DNA from: Gilliamella bombi
GTDB taxonomy: Bacteria; Pseudomonadota; Gammaproteobacteria; Enterobacterales; Orbaceae
Assembly (NCBI RefSeq): GCF_900103255.1
Contig: NZ_FMWS01000008.1
Location: forward strand, 1-64,000
DNA length: 64,000 nucleotides
Reading direction: 5' to 3'
Positions within the stretch are counted from its first letter, which is position 1. Each line of letters begins with the position of its first letter. Shown here in pieces: positions 8,966 to 18,717 of the stretch. Under the pieces are notes generated by a model. It was not told where the DNA came from and searched no databases. It saw only the letters and a list, made by a program, of their open reading frames with translations. A program made the translations under genes and the position numbers.

Positions 8966-9002
8966 ATATTAAATTATTATCATTAGTTAGTATAGTTTTT
9001 AA

Positions 9003-9755
9003 CTAAATTTCAAAATCAATTTCGTCAGTTAGCTGGCGTAAAAATCGTTGCGTAATTTCATTTTGAGGATTATCGATGACTGATTTTGCTGATCCCTCTT
9101 CGATAATCATTCCTTCAGCCATAAAGATAATTCTATCTGCAACGTACTTAGCAAACTCCATTTCATGAGTTACTATAATCATAGTAATACGTTCTTTTGC
9201 TAGCTGTAGCATGACTTGCAATACTTCGTGTACTCGTTCAGGATCGAGTGCAGAAGTCGGTTCATCAAATAATAATACATTTGGTTTAACAGCTAAAGCT
9301 CTTGCAATTGCAACACGTTGTTGTTGACCACCCGATAAAGTGATGGGATATTGTGTTGCGTATGGCAACATACCGACTCGTTCTAATAATGATAATCCTT
9401 GTTGTTTTGCTTTGGTTTTATCCATTTTTTGACCAACAATTAATGGATAAGTTATATTTTCTAATGCTGTTTTATTTTTAAATAAATTATAGTGTTGAAA
9501 AACCATAGCGGACTGTTTTCGTAAGTTGCTTTCTTCTTTAATACTATAATGCTTACTATTAAGTGATACAGTTCCTATTTTGATAGTGCCTGTATTTGGT
9601 TTTTCTAGTAAATTTAAACAACGTAACAGAGTTGATTTTCCTGAGCCTGATGGGCCAATAATGGCAACAACTTCACCTTGTTTTATATTTAAGTTGATGT
9701 CTTTTAATACTTCATTATTTGCAAAACGTTTAGATAAATGCGAAACAGAAATCAT
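9003..9755 (-). CDS. Amino-acid ABC transporter ATP-binding protein
   Basis: The ATPase of a polar amino-acid importer, 250 residues from ATG 9755; an upstream in-frame start would run back into the permease gene. Walker A GPSGSGKST, Q-loop FQHYNLF, signature LSGGQQQR and Walker B LLFDEPTSALDP are intact. It is closest in style to the cystine/polar amino-acid transporters (TcyN, GlnQ type). It is the last gene of the five-gene leftward operon, 11 bases after the permease, and ends 37 bases from the convergent MmgE/PrpD gene. Confidence 0.92.
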   Translation of the reverse strand: MISVSHLSKRFANNEVLKDINLNIKQGEVVAIIGPSGSGKSTLLRCLNLLEKPNTGTIKIGTVSLNSKHYSIKEESNLRKQSAMVFQHYNLFKNKTALENITYPLIVGQKMDKTKAKQQGLSLLERVGMLPYATQYPITLSGGQQQRVAIARALAVKPNVLLFDEPTSALDPERVHEVLQVMLQLAKERITMIIVTHEMEFAKYVADRIIFMAEGMIIEEGSAKSVIDNPQNEITQRFLRQLTDEIDFEI

Positions 9756-9766
9756 AACCTTACTCC

Positions 9767-10438
9767 TTAACGATGATAAGGTATACTGAGCTTTTGCTCT
9801 AATTGTTTTTGTATCCAAGAATAGGCAACAACAGTTAGCCAGTAAACAATACCTACAGCTAAATAGGTTTCGAAGTAGAGGAATGAGTTAGCAGTTAACA
9901 TTTTCCCCGATGCTAATAGTTCTTGCACGCCAACAAAAAAGGCAACAGATGAATCTTTAAGTAATGAAATGAACATATTGCCGGCGTTTGGTAGAGCATT
10001 GACCATAGCTTGTGGTAGTATAATACCTCGATAAACTTGTATTTTACTTAAACCAACGGTTATTCCTGCCTCTTTCTGCCCCTGATCAACGGACTTTAAA
10101 CTTGCTCGGAAAATTTCAGCTAAATAGGACGAATATTTTAAACTGAAGCAGATAATGGCTGCTGTTGTAGCGCCCATTTGTTTTAAAACAGGAAAAATTT
10201 GTGGTAATCCGTAATAAATAATAAACAGTAAAACAACAGAAGGTATTCCTCGAAACAGTGAAATAAACAGTGCAAAAAACGAATCGATAATGATTATTTT
10301 ATTGCTACGTAATAGTGCAATCGCAAGTCCAAATATAATGGCAAACATAATCGATATGATGGTAATAAAAAGTGTAACAGGCAGATAAGGTAATATCTGC
10401 GGAAATACACTTAAAAAATAGTTTACATTAAAATTCAT
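9767..10438 (-). CDS. Amino-acid ABC transporter permease
   Basis: A 223-residue inner-membrane protein of the His/Glu/Gln/Arg permease family with about five transmembrane helices and the EAA cytoplasmic loop (residues about 133-160, EAGITVGLSKIQVYRGIILPQA) that contacts the ATPase. Its start overlaps the stop of the binding-protein gene by four bases (ATGA). With only one permease gene in the operon, the channel is presumably a homodimer. Confidence 0.92.
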   Translation of the reverse strand: MNFNVNYFLSVFPQILPYLPVTLFITIISIMFAIIFGLAIALLRSNKIIIIDSFFALFISLFRGIPSVVLLFIIYYGLPQIFPVLKQMGATTAAIICFSLKYSSYLAEIFRASLKSVDQGQKEAGITVGLSKIQVYRGIILPQAMVNALPNAGNMFISLLKDSSVAFFVGVQELLASGKMLTANSFLYFETYLAVGIVYWLTVVAYSWIQKQLEQKLSIPYHR

Positions 10439-11217
10439 AGGGTAATATCTTCACCAAAATATTTAATTGCAAGGTTTTTCAATGTGCCATTGGTGCGTAA
10501 CTTTTCGATGGCTTGATTGAATTTTTCACGTAGTGCTTGGCCTTTTTCATCTTTACTAAATGGAAAAGCAACGTGCTCAATAGTAATTGGCTCACCCACT
10601 AATTTAAACGGTAGGTTTTTACGCTTAATTTCAGCCAGTAATATTGGCTTAGAATTGACATAACCATCAACTCGTCGATACTCCGTGTCATACATTGCAC
10701 CATCTCGTGTTTCATAGGTCTTGATTGTTATTTCGTTGTTAGGAAAGGCTTTTTTTAGATTGTTTATATGATTTGAGCCTAGCACACCGGCAATGGTTTT
10801 ACCTTTAAAATCAGATAATTGCTTAATATCGTTGTTATCTTTGTGGGTAACAACTTGGCTACCGTAAAGGCTATAGGTATTGGAAAAATCATATTTGGCT
10901 TGACGAGCATCTGTAACCGCAACTGCATTGGCAATAGTATCTAAACGCCCTGAATCAAATTGCCCCATTAAGCCACCAAATTCAGCAATGATCCATTCGA
11001 CTTTATAGCCTAATTCGTTAGCAATTGCTTCAGTAACTTCAACATCAAATCCGACTAAATTGCCATCTTGTTTATAACCGTTTGGATAGCTTTGTCCTGT
11101 GGAGCCCACTTTAATGACATTTTGCTCTGTTACTTGGTGATTGGATTTATTATCACAACCAATTAAGGCTAGGCTAGTTAATAAAAGAGCGGACAGTAAC
11201 TTGCTTATTTTTTTCAT
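10435..11217 (-). CDS. Amino-acid ABC transporter substrate-binding lipoprotein
   Basis: A 260-residue SBP_bac_3 (cluster 3) binding protein. It carries a lipoprotein signal with lipobox LALIGC, so it is membrane-tethered despite the Gram-negative setting. The GFDVEVTEAIANELGYKVEW and FDSGRLDTIANAV segments are typical of cystine/polar amino-acid binders. The start overlaps the GNAT gene by four bases (ATGA) and the stop overlaps the permease start in the same way, so the genes are translationally coupled. The ligand cannot be read from the sequence; context suggests the substrate of the lyase in the same operon. Confidence 0.9.
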   Translation of the reverse strand: MKKISKLLSALLLTSLALIGCDNKSNHQVTEQNVIKVGSTGQSYPNGYKQDGNLVGFDVEVTEAIANELGYKVEWIIAEFGGLMGQFDSGRLDTIANAVAVTDARQAKYDFSNTYSLYGSQVVTHKDNNDIKQLSDFKGKTIAGVLGSNHINNLKKAFPNNEITIKTYETRDGAMYDTEYRRVDGYVNSKPILLAEIKRKNLPFKLVGEPITIEHVAFPFSKDEKGQALREKFNQAIEKLRTNGTLKNLAIKYFGEDITL

Positions 11218-11738
11218 TGTTTATTACTCCTTTTTTTCCATTCGGTATAGTTTTTGTGATTTAAGATTTTTTCAAAATAAAGTGTGGTATGATCGAGTGT
11301 TAAATTAGCTTGCCCTATTTTTTTATAGCCTCTATTAATATAAGTTTGGGCAAGCCATGGATGATTTGCAGCAGTGCCTAACGTGACAGCAGGTAATTTT
11401 AGTTGGTTAATTAGAATTTGCTGTTCAACAAAATCCCATAATGCATTACCATAACCTTTGCCTTTATATTGTGGTGCTGTTGCAAACCAACCTAAATGCG
11501 GTAACCCATAAGGTCCTGGGTTATTACCCCATGGAAAGCGAATACTTAAGGTTGATAGTAGATCACCTTCTTTTTCAAATAGATACACGGCATTGGAATT
11601 AATATGGTCAGCAATTTGCGATTGCGTGACTGTTGCTGCGGCAAAATGGATGCCTAATTGAGTGGTGGATTGATAAGCATTATGCAATAGCGCCTGATAA
11701 GCAGGAATGTCTTTATGAGTGATTAAGCGAAAGCTCAT
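11214..11738 (-). CDS. GNAT-family N-acetyltransferase
   Basis: A 174-residue GCN5-related acetyltransferase starting at ATG 11738, four bases inside the upstream lyase stop (ATGA overlap). The acetyl-CoA binding motif A is seen as LGWFATAPQYKGKGYGNALWDFVEQ (RxxGxG/A-like, here YKGKGYGNAL), followed by the motif B region ending INRGYKKIGQ. The acceptor is unknown. Placed between a C-N lyase and an amino-acid importer, it may acetylate the imported compound or a by-product to trap or detoxify it. Confidence 0.82.
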   Translation of the reverse strand: MSFRLITHKDIPAYQALLHNAYQSTTQLGIHFAAATVTQSQIADHINSNAVYLFEKEGDLLSTLSIRFPWGNNPGPYGLPHLGWFATAPQYKGKGYGNALWDFVEQQILINQLKLPAVTLGTAANHPWLAQTYINRGYKKIGQANLTLDHTTLYFEKILNHKNYTEWKKRSNKQ

Positions 11739-13096
11739 GCTAATACTCCACACTGTTCAGCATATTGAATAACTTGTGCTACTTTTTCAGGTGCAGAGCC
11801 AATATAGCTAATTGGATCTAACCAAGTATCAAGTTCCGATGCGGTCAATATTTGGTTCAATCTTGGATCTTCTAATAATATCTCTTTAAATGGACGATTT
11901 TGTTCAAATGCTTTCATGGCGCTTTGGTAAACTAAATTATGTGCAGTTTGTTTGCCTAATCGTTTGCCGATTTCAAACATCACTTTTTCAGATAGTAGTA
12001 AACCATTTTGTAGTGATAAATTGATCAACATTTTTTCTGCATTGATTTTAAGTCCTTTAAGTACGGCAAGGGCTGTCTGTAATTGTGCTGAAATATAAAG
12101 GTTAATTTCTGGTAGTGCGATCCATTCGGCTCGCCAACTCATGGCATCGCGTTCATGTTCAACTTTCATTGATTCGTGAATTAATGCGACACTTTTTAAA
12201 AGTGGAGCTGTCAAACTGGCTAAACCTTCTAATGCCGCTGGGTTGCGTTTATGCGGCATGGTAGTTGAACCTATTTTTCCTTCCGAGAACGGTTCTTCAA
12301 CTTCGTTAATTTCGGTACGCATTAAGTTGTAAAATTCATTGCCCATTTTACCTAATGTGCCACTAATTAGCGCAATGACTGATGCATATTCAGAAAAACG
12401 GTCACGAGCTGCTTGCCAACCGATATTAGGGGTATTTAGTCCCAGTATTGTTAAAGCACGCGTTTCAACTTGTGGTCCTAACTTGCCCATTGAGGCATAA
12501 GTACAAATTGCACCACTAATATTACCGACTAATACTCGCTGTTTGATTTCACTTAAACGTTGTAAGTGCCGAATAAATTCATCTAACCATACGGCAAGTT
12601 TAAAACCAAAGGTTGTAGGGAGTGCTTGCATGCCATGGGTTCGTCCAACCATGGGTAAATACTGATACTTTTTAGCTAAACGTTTTAGTTCTAGTGCCAC
12701 TAGTTTGCTATCGCGTTCAATTACAGTAAAAGATTGTTTTAATTGTAAAACAGTTGCAGTATCGACGATATCTTGTGTAGTTGCGCCGTAATGAATATAT
12801 TGACCCGCATCACCGACTTGTTTTTGCAGTGCATTAATTGTTGACATTAACGAATGTTTGGCTTTAGCTGCTTCTTCGGCAATTTGTTCAATTGATAATT
12901 TAGATGCATCGGCTTTGGATATGATTGAATTGGCTGCTTCAATTGGAATAACGCCTAACTCGCCTTCCGCTTTAGCTAAAGCAACTTCGACATCAACCTG
13001 TTTTTGCAAGCGATTTGTCTCAGACCAAATTGCTCTCATTTCGTTAGTACCAAAGTTATTGCCCAAAATTAAAAAATCTAAAATATGTGACGCCAC
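11735..13096 (-). CDS. Fumarase/aspartase-superfamily C-N lyase
   Basis: A 453-residue lyase of the adenylosuccinate lyase/carboxymuconate cycloisomerase branch. It has the superfamily signature GSTTMPHKRNP, the YGATTQD block and the VGRTHGMQALPTTFG block with the catalytic histidine. I start at GTG 13096 (MASHILDF...), preceded by a GAGG ribosome site; a TTG at 13132 would add 12 unsupported residues. It is first in an operon whose later genes import a polar amino acid, and aspC lies upstream. This is not housekeeping purB, given the context; cleavage of an N-substituted aspartate to fumarate plus an amine is the favoured reading. PcaB-like cycloisomerase is the alternative. Confidence 0.82.
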   Translation of the reverse strand: MASHILDFLILGNNFGTNEMRAIWSETNRLQKQVDVEVALAKAEGELGVIPIEAANSIISKADASKLSIEQIAEEAAKAKHSLMSTINALQKQVGDAGQYIHYGATTQDIVDTATVLQLKQSFTVIERDSKLVALELKRLAKKYQYLPMVGRTHGMQALPTTFGFKLAVWLDEFIRHLQRLSEIKQRVLVGNISGAICTYASMGKLGPQVETRALTILGLNTPNIGWQAARDRFSEYASVIALISGTLGKMGNEFYNLMRTEINEVEEPFSEGKIGSTTMPHKRNPAALEGLASLTAPLLKSVALIHESMKVEHERDAMSWRAEWIALPEINLYISAQLQTALAVLKGLKINAEKMLINLSLQNGLLLSEKVMFEIGKRLGKQTAHNLVYQSAMKAFEQNRPFKEILLEDPRLNQILTASELDTWLDPISYIGSAPEKVAQVIQYAEQCGVLA

Positions 13097-13313
13097 CAAA
13101 CTATCCTCAATAATTGTTACTATCTTACTCAATAATTATTAGTAATTATTGCAGTATCGTCTAATAATCTGTTTTTCTATTGATATAACCAAATGGAATA
13201 AATACTAATGAGAAGGGGGGAGGTGTAAGTAATCATTAGAATAATTTTTGATTAATAAGGATATGTATGCCAAAGTTAAACCTGTTTTTTATAGTAAAAA
13301 AACATATTAATTT

Positions 13314-13342
13314 AAAGGGGAAAGTAAATAGAAACCCCCTTT
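13314..13342 (-). terminator. Candidate aspC terminator hairpin
   Basis: AAAGGGG (13314-13320) pairs with CCCCCTTT (13335-13342) around a 14-base loop, about 45 bases beyond the aspC stop. The stem is strong but the uridine tail is poor on both strands. The rest of the 290 bases between aspC and the lyase holds nothing clear. Confidence 0.4.
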
Positions 13343-13385
13343 ATTTGAGCGCTTCTATTGTTATGACTGTTTATTATTAAAATTT

Positions 13386-14561
13386 CTATAGTACTTCAAC
13401 AATTGATTCGCAAAGTCTGGACATGTTATCTAATGTCATACCAGCCACGTTGATACGTCCTGAGTTTACGATGTAAATGCCATAATTATTACGCAATTTT
13501 AGCACTTGTTCTTCGTTCAAGCCACTGAACGAAAACATGCCATTTTGTTTGGCAATAAAACTAAAATCCTGATTTGCACCTTTGTCTTGTAAGGTTTTTA
13601 CAAATAGTTGTCGCATGCGGTGAATACGTTGACGCATACTTGTTAATTCATCGATCCACTCTTCTTTTAATTCTTCATTGTTTAATATATAAGAGACGAT
13701 TTTAGCACCATGGGCAGGAGGGTTTGAGTAATTAGCTCGAATAATTGTTTTGACTTGACTAAAGGCTCGATCGGCAATTTCAGCATTTGCCGCAATTAAT
13801 GTAAATGCTCCCACTCGTTCGTTATATAAACCGAAATTTTTAGAATATGAACTTGCAATAAGTAGTTCTGGATGATTATTGGCAAATAACCGTAACCCAT
13901 AAACGTCTTCTTCTATACCTTGTCCAAAGCCTTGGTAAGCTAAATCAAACAGTGGTAACCAACCATTTTTTAAGGCAAGATCCGATATAGCTTGCCATTG
14001 TTCTGGGGTTGGATCGATACCCGTTGGGTTATGACAGCATCCATGGAATAATACCGCTTCGCCAGCGGTAACTTGGTTTAAGCTACTCATCATGGCATCA
14101 AAATCAAGAGTGTGCGTTTGTGCACTGTAATAATGGTATTCGCGTACTTCAAGGCCTGCCATTTGGAATACACTACGATGATTTGGCCAAGTTGGATTAC
14201 TAACCCAAACTCGTTTTATTTTGGTTCGACGAGCTAAAAAGTCTGCCATAATGCGTAAAGCCCCTGTTCCTCCAGGTGCTTGTGCAGTTCTTGCTCGTTC
14301 ATTTTCACTACCAAAAAGCAAAGTTTGCGTTGCAATATTGAAGGATTTGAGACCGTCAATAGGAAAGTAACTTTTTGTGGTTTCGTCATTTAGTAACAAA
14401 TGCCCTGCTTTTCTGATACTTTCTAAAATAGGGGTTTTGGTCGTTTCATCTTTATAAATACCGACACTTAAATTAATTTTATTGGTGCGTTCATCTTTAT
14501 TATAAAGGTCTGCTAGCCCTAAAATGGGATCGGCTGGTGCTGCTGTCAAATTTTCAAACAT
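13386..14561 (-). CDS. aspC: Aspartate aminotransferase
   Basis: A 391-residue class I PLP aminotransferase, close to E. coli AspC from its first residues ([20 protein letters not shown]). The PLP-binding lysine lies in [15 protein letters not shown], with [13 protein letters not shown] and the C-terminal SGRINVAGM arginine region also present. It interconverts aspartate/2-oxoglutarate and oxaloacetate/glutamate and can take aromatic amino acids. It is a single-gene unit between the lyase operon and syd. It could channel aspartate or fumarate carbon from the neighbouring pathway, though it is a housekeeping gene in its own right. Confidence 0.93.
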   Translation of the reverse strand: MFENLTAAPADPILGLADLYNKDERTNKINLSVGIYKDETTKTPILESIRKAGHLLLNDETTKSYFPIDGLKSFNIATQTLLFGSENERARTAQAPGGTGALRIMADFLARRTKIKRVWVSNPTWPNHRSVFQMAGLEVREYHYYSAQTHTLDFDAMMSSLNQVTAGEAVLFHGCCHNPTGIDPTPEQWQAISDLALKNGWLPLFDLAYQGFGQGIEEDVYGLRLFANNHPELLIASSYSKNFGLYNERVGAFTLIAANAEIADRAFSQVKTIIRANYSNPPAHGAKIVSYILNNEELKEEWIDELTSMRQRIHRMRQLFVKTLQDKGANQDFSFIAKQNGMFSFSGLNEEQVLKLRNNYGIYIVNSGRINVAGMTLDNMSRLCESIVEVL

Positions 14562-14679
14562 AATCCACCTATTTAATTGATTATTATTACTGCATTATAT
14601 ACACATTATTTTGTAAGTTACAATTTCAAATAGGTATACGATAAAATAGATTTTTGTAAAATTTTTAACGTTCTTATAG

Positions 14680-15213
14680 TTACTGAAAAACTGTAAGTTG
14701 ATTAAAAAATGAAATCAAATCATTAGTTAATGTCGTTAGTTCTCCTGTAATTAAGTCCTCTTTTACTATTTCGCCCGTTAAATTGTTTAATGAAATTATT
14801 TTTGTGCTGTCATCCGTCGTAGCTATAAAAATGGTTGCTGTTCGTTTTAATCTTTTTTGTTGGGATAAATGAGCTATTAAATTTTGTTCTAAAGTTGAAA
14901 AGTCATCATCGTTCCATGCTTGAATTAAGGTTAAATGTGTGTCGGTAAATTTAGCCGTCATATTGCCAGCATATTGTGTACCATAAAAAATGTGAGCAGA
15001 GGGATGTAAAATGATACCAATAACTTGTTCAACAATCGAGAGATCTCTTGGTGGTTCTAATAAAAATGGTTGCCAAAATACCGTGAGATGGTCCGTTTTT
15101 AAAATACAAGGCGAGGGGATGGCATGTAGTTCTTCGCTTTGTGGTGCGTATTTGAATTGCTCAATCCAACGAGTAGTAAAATTAAGTAAGGCAGTTTTAT
15201 TGGCAGAGTTCAT
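14680..15213 (-). CDS. syd: SecY-interacting protein Syd
   Basis: A 177-residue cytosolic protein that docks at the membrane through SecY and in E. coli monitors or unfolds aberrant SecYEG. It is recognised by the block LHAIPSPCILKTDH...VFWQP, the PPRDLSIVEQ segment and HPSAHIFYGTQYAGNM. Length matches E. coli Syd (181). It stands alone, 118 bases upstream of aspC on the same strand. Confidence 0.88.
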   Translation of the reverse strand: MNSANKTALLNFTTRWIEQFKYAPQSEELHAIPSPCILKTDHLTVFWQPFLLEPPRDLSIVEQVIGIILHPSAHIFYGTQYAGNMTAKFTDTHLTLIQAWNDDDFSTLEQNLIAHLSQQKRLKRTATIFIATTDDSTKIISLNNLTGEIVKEDLITGELTTLTNDLISFFNQLTVFQ

Positions 15214-15955
15214 AAACAGATATATCTCATATTTAAATTATAATGTCATTTTATTGTAATTATACTGATTAGGATTCGTTATGCATAATTGCATCGGTGT
15301 TTTATTTTTAGTTAATGGGATAATTAGTAAGAAAAAATTTTGTAAAAAAGTTTCAGGTAACTATGTGTTTCAGTAAAAAATTTAAGCAAATTAAATAAGT
15401 TATTTATTGTGTGATTAAAGCAAGTTGAATATAGCTAAAAATGAATTCTTAACTGTTTGTAAAACAGCCAGTTTAATTTGCTTGCTATCCTTGACTGAAA
15501 CGTTAATAATAGTGACGGATAATTTTATCCTTGTAATGCAGCAATGGCGTTAGACATTACAGTTTTTCAAAATAAAATAGCGTAAGTAGAATCATTATAA
15601 TTAGATAATATGTTTATTTTAAACAATTGCATAAAGATTTAGTTTATTTGCTAAAGCCGTTAAGAAACATAGGTTTGCAAATTAGCCATATTAATAGTGT
15701 CAATAAATTATACAATTAGGTTTTTTTAAATATTTAGTGCTTTTTAATTTAGCATGTTACTTAATGTATGATATTGATGTTGTGTAAGCGGTATCAGGTT
15801 CACATAAAATAATAACAAAAATAACATAAATAAAATAATGAATGCTGTATACCAATATTTAGTTAAGTACCATTATTCATCATTGTTAAAATAATCACTT
15901 ATCAATAATAAGATTCTACCTACTGTTAATTAAGATTAATCAAGAGTGTAGAATA
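15214..15955 (+). promoter_or_regulatory. Long syd-rne intergenic region, likely rne leader
   Basis: This 742-base stretch is very AT-rich and has no plausible gene. It separates the divergent syd and rne. In E. coli the rne transcript has a structured 5' UTR of about 360 bases through which RNase E controls its own mRNA; a long leader here fits the same role. Short inverted repeats are visible (CTGTTT/AACAG near 15450; ATGAAT/ATTCAT between about 15838 and 15880), but I could not identify the autoregulatory hairpin or a firm promoter. Confidence 0.45.
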
Positions 15956-18646
15956 ATGAAAAGAATGCTAATCAATGCAACCCAGCAAGAAGAGCTGCGA
16001 GTTGCGCTTGTTGATGGTCAACGATTGTATGATTTAGATATCGAAAGCCTTGGACATGAACAAAAAAAAGCGAATATTTATAAAGGTAAAATCACTAAAA
16101 TCAATCCAAGTTTAGAAGCTGCTTTTGTTTCGTATGGTGGTGAGCGTGATGGTTTTTTACCTTTAAAAGAGATTGCTGAAAGCTATTTCCCATCTAATAT
16201 TTCTGGTCGTCGTAGTATTAAACATCTACAGGAAGGTCAAGAAGTCCTTATCCAAATTGAAAAAGAGATTCGTGGCAAAAAAGGTGCGGCTTTAACCACC
16301 TATATTAGTTTAGCTGGTAGCTACTTGGTGTTGATGCCTAATGATCCTCGTGCTGGCGGTGTTTCGCGCCGTATAGAAGGTGAAGAAAGAGCAGATCTTA
16401 AGCGTATTATTGATGCAATTGAAAAGCCAAAAGGCATGGGTGTTATAGCTCGAACGGCGGGTGTTGGTAAAAGCCAAGAGGAGTTGCAACAAGATTTAGA
16501 TGCATTAGTTAACTATTGGACAGCAATTCAAAACGAAGCCAAAAAACATCCTGCACCAAGCTTGATTCATAAAGAAAGTGATATCATTACTCGTGCGTTT
16601 CGTGATTATTTGCGTGATGATGTTGGTGATATTTTAATTGATAATCCTAAAGTACTTGAGATTGCTAAAAAACGTTTAGCTGATTTGGGACGAGTTGAGT
16701 ATATCGGTCGCTTAAAGCTTTATGAGGGTGATGTGCCATTATTTAATCATTTCCAAATTGAGGGGCAGATTGAATCGGCATTCCAGCGAGAAGTTCGCTT
16801 ACCTTCTGGTGGTTCAATTGTTATTGATGCCACAGAAGCGCTTACAGCAATCGATATTAACTCGGCTAAATCCATTCGTGGTAGTGATATTGAAGAAACA
16901 GCATTTAATACTAACCTTGAGGCAGCCGAAGAAATAGCTCGTCAACTACGCTTACGTGATTTAGGTGGTTTGATTGTTATCGATTTTATTGATATGACAC
17001 CAGTCCGTAATCAGCGTGAGGTAGAAAACCGCTTAAAAGAAGCGATGAAAACCGATCGTGCACGAATTCAAACCACGCGAATTTCACGCTTTGGTTTACT
17101 TGAAATGTCGCGCCAACGTTTAAGCCCTTCATTACGCGAAGCAACGCATCACATTTGCCCTCGTTGTCAAGGTACAGGTACAGTTCGGGACAATAACTCA
17201 TTGTCTTTATCTATTCTTCGATTGATTCAAGAAGAAGCAATGAAAGATAATACAGTACAAATCGATGTTATTGTTCCTGTGCCAATAGCAAGCTACTTAC
17301 TCAACGAAAAACGTCGTGCTATCACCAATATTGAAAGTATGCATCCTGATGTCAAAATTGTGATTGCTGGCGATGAAGAGATGGAAACCCCATTGTATAA
17401 GGTGATTCGTAAGCGTAGAGGCGAAGAAACAGATGTACTGAGTTATAATCTTCCAAAATTGATTCGTGAACTTGAGGAAGAAGAAGAAGAGCAACAAGCT
17501 GTTGAAGTTATTGTTGAACAAGCTGTATTATCTGGACCTAAAGTTGAAGCTTGTGCAACACCAAAAGAAAAGGTAGAGTCAAAAACTAAAAAATCAGGCG
17601 GTCTGTTTAGTGGATTATTTGGTAAATTACGTAAACTGTTTGTTACTGAAAAAGTAGAACCACAGCCAGAAGTTAAAACAAGACCGACTAAAAGACGGGA
17701 TAATCAACGTTCAAACAATCGACGTCAACGTAATCACCGAAATAACAATGCTGCTAATAATGGTAATTTTGTTGCAGCAGGCAATATTGACGAGGTTAAA
17801 GAATCAAGTCGAAATAATAATCGCAGAGCTAAACAAAATAGTAATTCAAATGCTAATTTGTCAAACTCTGAAAACAATCTTAAGGCAGATAGAGTTGTCG
17901 AGGAAGTGGTACAACCAAAACTGCGTGAGGCTAAGCCAAGACGCCAACAACGAGCATTAACTAAAAGTGTTCGTGTGAAAAATAGTAATACTACTGCCAC
18001 GGTGCAGACTGAACAAGAACGAGTAATTATCCCTTCTTTATTATTACCTGTTATTGTCTCAGAATCAGCTGAGGGCAATATTGTATCGGAAATTCAACCG
18101 AAACGTCAGCGTCGTACTTCAAGACATTTACGAATGAATGGCCAACGTAATAAACGCCGTGTTCGTAATGTAGAACTAAAACAGTCTCCAATACCATTGC
18201 CGTTTGCTGCAGCATCATTGGAATTAGCTTTAGGTCGTGTTGTTGTTGATTACAGTCAAATAGCTAATTATGAACCACATAATGTGGTACCTGTCATTCC
18301 ATCGCTTTTACTTCCTGTTATTGTTAAAAATGAGGAAGATGTAAATAGAACTGCTAGTGTTGATGAGGTATCAAAAGCTCCGTTATTTGTAAGTGTTCAA
18401 GAGGATTTTAACGTTAGTGAGAAAAATGATAATGATCTTGTAATTAATGATTCACACTCGATAGGTTATTCCTCATCAGCAATGACTAAAGCACCTGCAC
18501 CAGAATATATGACTTATGATGTTGAAATAAAATCGCGTGAAGAATCAGATTATCATTTTGAAGGTAAAGGTAATGCTGGTGGTTTAAGTGCTCAGGATCA
18601 TGCTTATGCCGCAGCAAGTAAACCAGTAATACTGGATAATCAATAA
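15956..18646 (+). CDS. rne: Ribonuclease E
   Basis: The endonuclease that starts mRNA decay and matures rRNA and tRNA, 896 residues against 1061 in E. coli. The catalytic half (1 to about 510) has the S1 domain, the DNase I-like site with aspartates near 300 and 343 (AIDIN, VIDFIDM) and the zinc-link CPRCQGTG at 401-408. Residues 548-566 (GLFSGLFGKLRKLF core) form a likely amphipathic membrane-targeting helix. The C-terminal scaffold is disordered, rich in Arg and Asn, and carries IPSLLLPVIV twice (692-701 and 781-790). The short scaffold suggests an altered set of degradosome partners. Confidence 0.95.
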   Translation: MKRMLINATQQEELRVALVDGQRLYDLDIESLGHEQKKANIYKGKITKINPSLEAAFVSYGGERDGFLPLKEIAESYFPSNISGRRSIKHLQEGQEVLIQIEKEIRGKKGAALTTYISLAGSYLVLMPNDPRAGGVSRRIEGEERADLKRIIDAIEKPKGMGVIARTAGVGKSQEELQQDLDALVNYWTAIQNEAKKHPAPSLIHKESDIITRAFRDYLRDDVGDILIDNPKVLEIAKKRLADLGRVEYIGRLKLYEGDVPLFNHFQIEGQIESAFQREVRLPSGGSIVIDATEALTAIDINSAKSIRGSDIEETAFNTNLEAAEEIARQLRLRDLGGLIVIDFIDMTPVRNQREVENRLKEAMKTDRARIQTTRISRFGLLEMSRQRLSPSLREATHHICPRCQGTGTVRDNNSLSLSILRLIQEEAMKDNTVQIDVIVPVPIASYLLNEKRRAITNIESMHPDVKIVIAGDEEMETPLYKVIRKRRGEETDVLSYNLPKLIRELEEEEEEQQAVEVIVEQAVLSGPKVEACATPKEKVESKTKKSGGLFSGLFGKLRKLFVTEKVEPQPEVKTRPTKRRDNQRSNNRRQRNHRNNNAANNGNFVAAGNIDEVKESSRNNNRRAKQNSNSNANLSNSENNLKADRVVEEVVQPKLREAKPRRQQRALTKSVRVKNSNTTATVQTEQERVIIPSLLLPVIVSESAEGNIVSEIQPKRQRRTSRHLRMNGQRNKRRVRNVELKQSPIPLPFAAASLELALGRVVVDYSQIANYEPHNVVPVIPSLLLPVIVKNEEDVNRTASVDEVSKAPLFVSVQEDFNVSEKNDNDLVINDSHSIGYSSSAMTKAPAPEYMTYDVEIKSREESDYHFEGKGNAGGLSAQDHAYAAASKPVILDNQ

Positions 18647-18653
18647 ATAGATT

Positions 18654-18690
18654 AAAACACGGTGGCGTGGTTATGTTGCCGTGTTTTAAT
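18654..18690 (+). terminator. rne terminator
   Basis: AAAACACGG (18654-18662) pairs with CCGTGTTTT (18679-18687), followed by AATTAATT. This is a rho-independent type hairpin immediately after rne and 30 bases before sapB. Confidence 0.75.
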
Positions 18691-18717
18691 TAATTATAAT
18701 AGCGATAAAGATAAATA

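Noticed and set aside
11735-13096. Housekeeping adenylosuccinate lyase purB
   Set aside because: Operon partners are transport genes, hflD/mnmA are absent, and the sequence is closer to the PcaB-like branch by its GSTTMPHKRNP and THGMQALPTTFG blocks.
13314-13342. Strong bidirectional terminator
   Set aside because: The stem is good but neither side has a proper T-run, so it is listed only as a low-confidence candidate.
17734-18078. 114-codon frame opposite the RNase E scaffold
   Set aside because: Leu/Ser/Arg-rich composition is the expected reverse reading of the Asn/Arg/Lys-rich scaffold.
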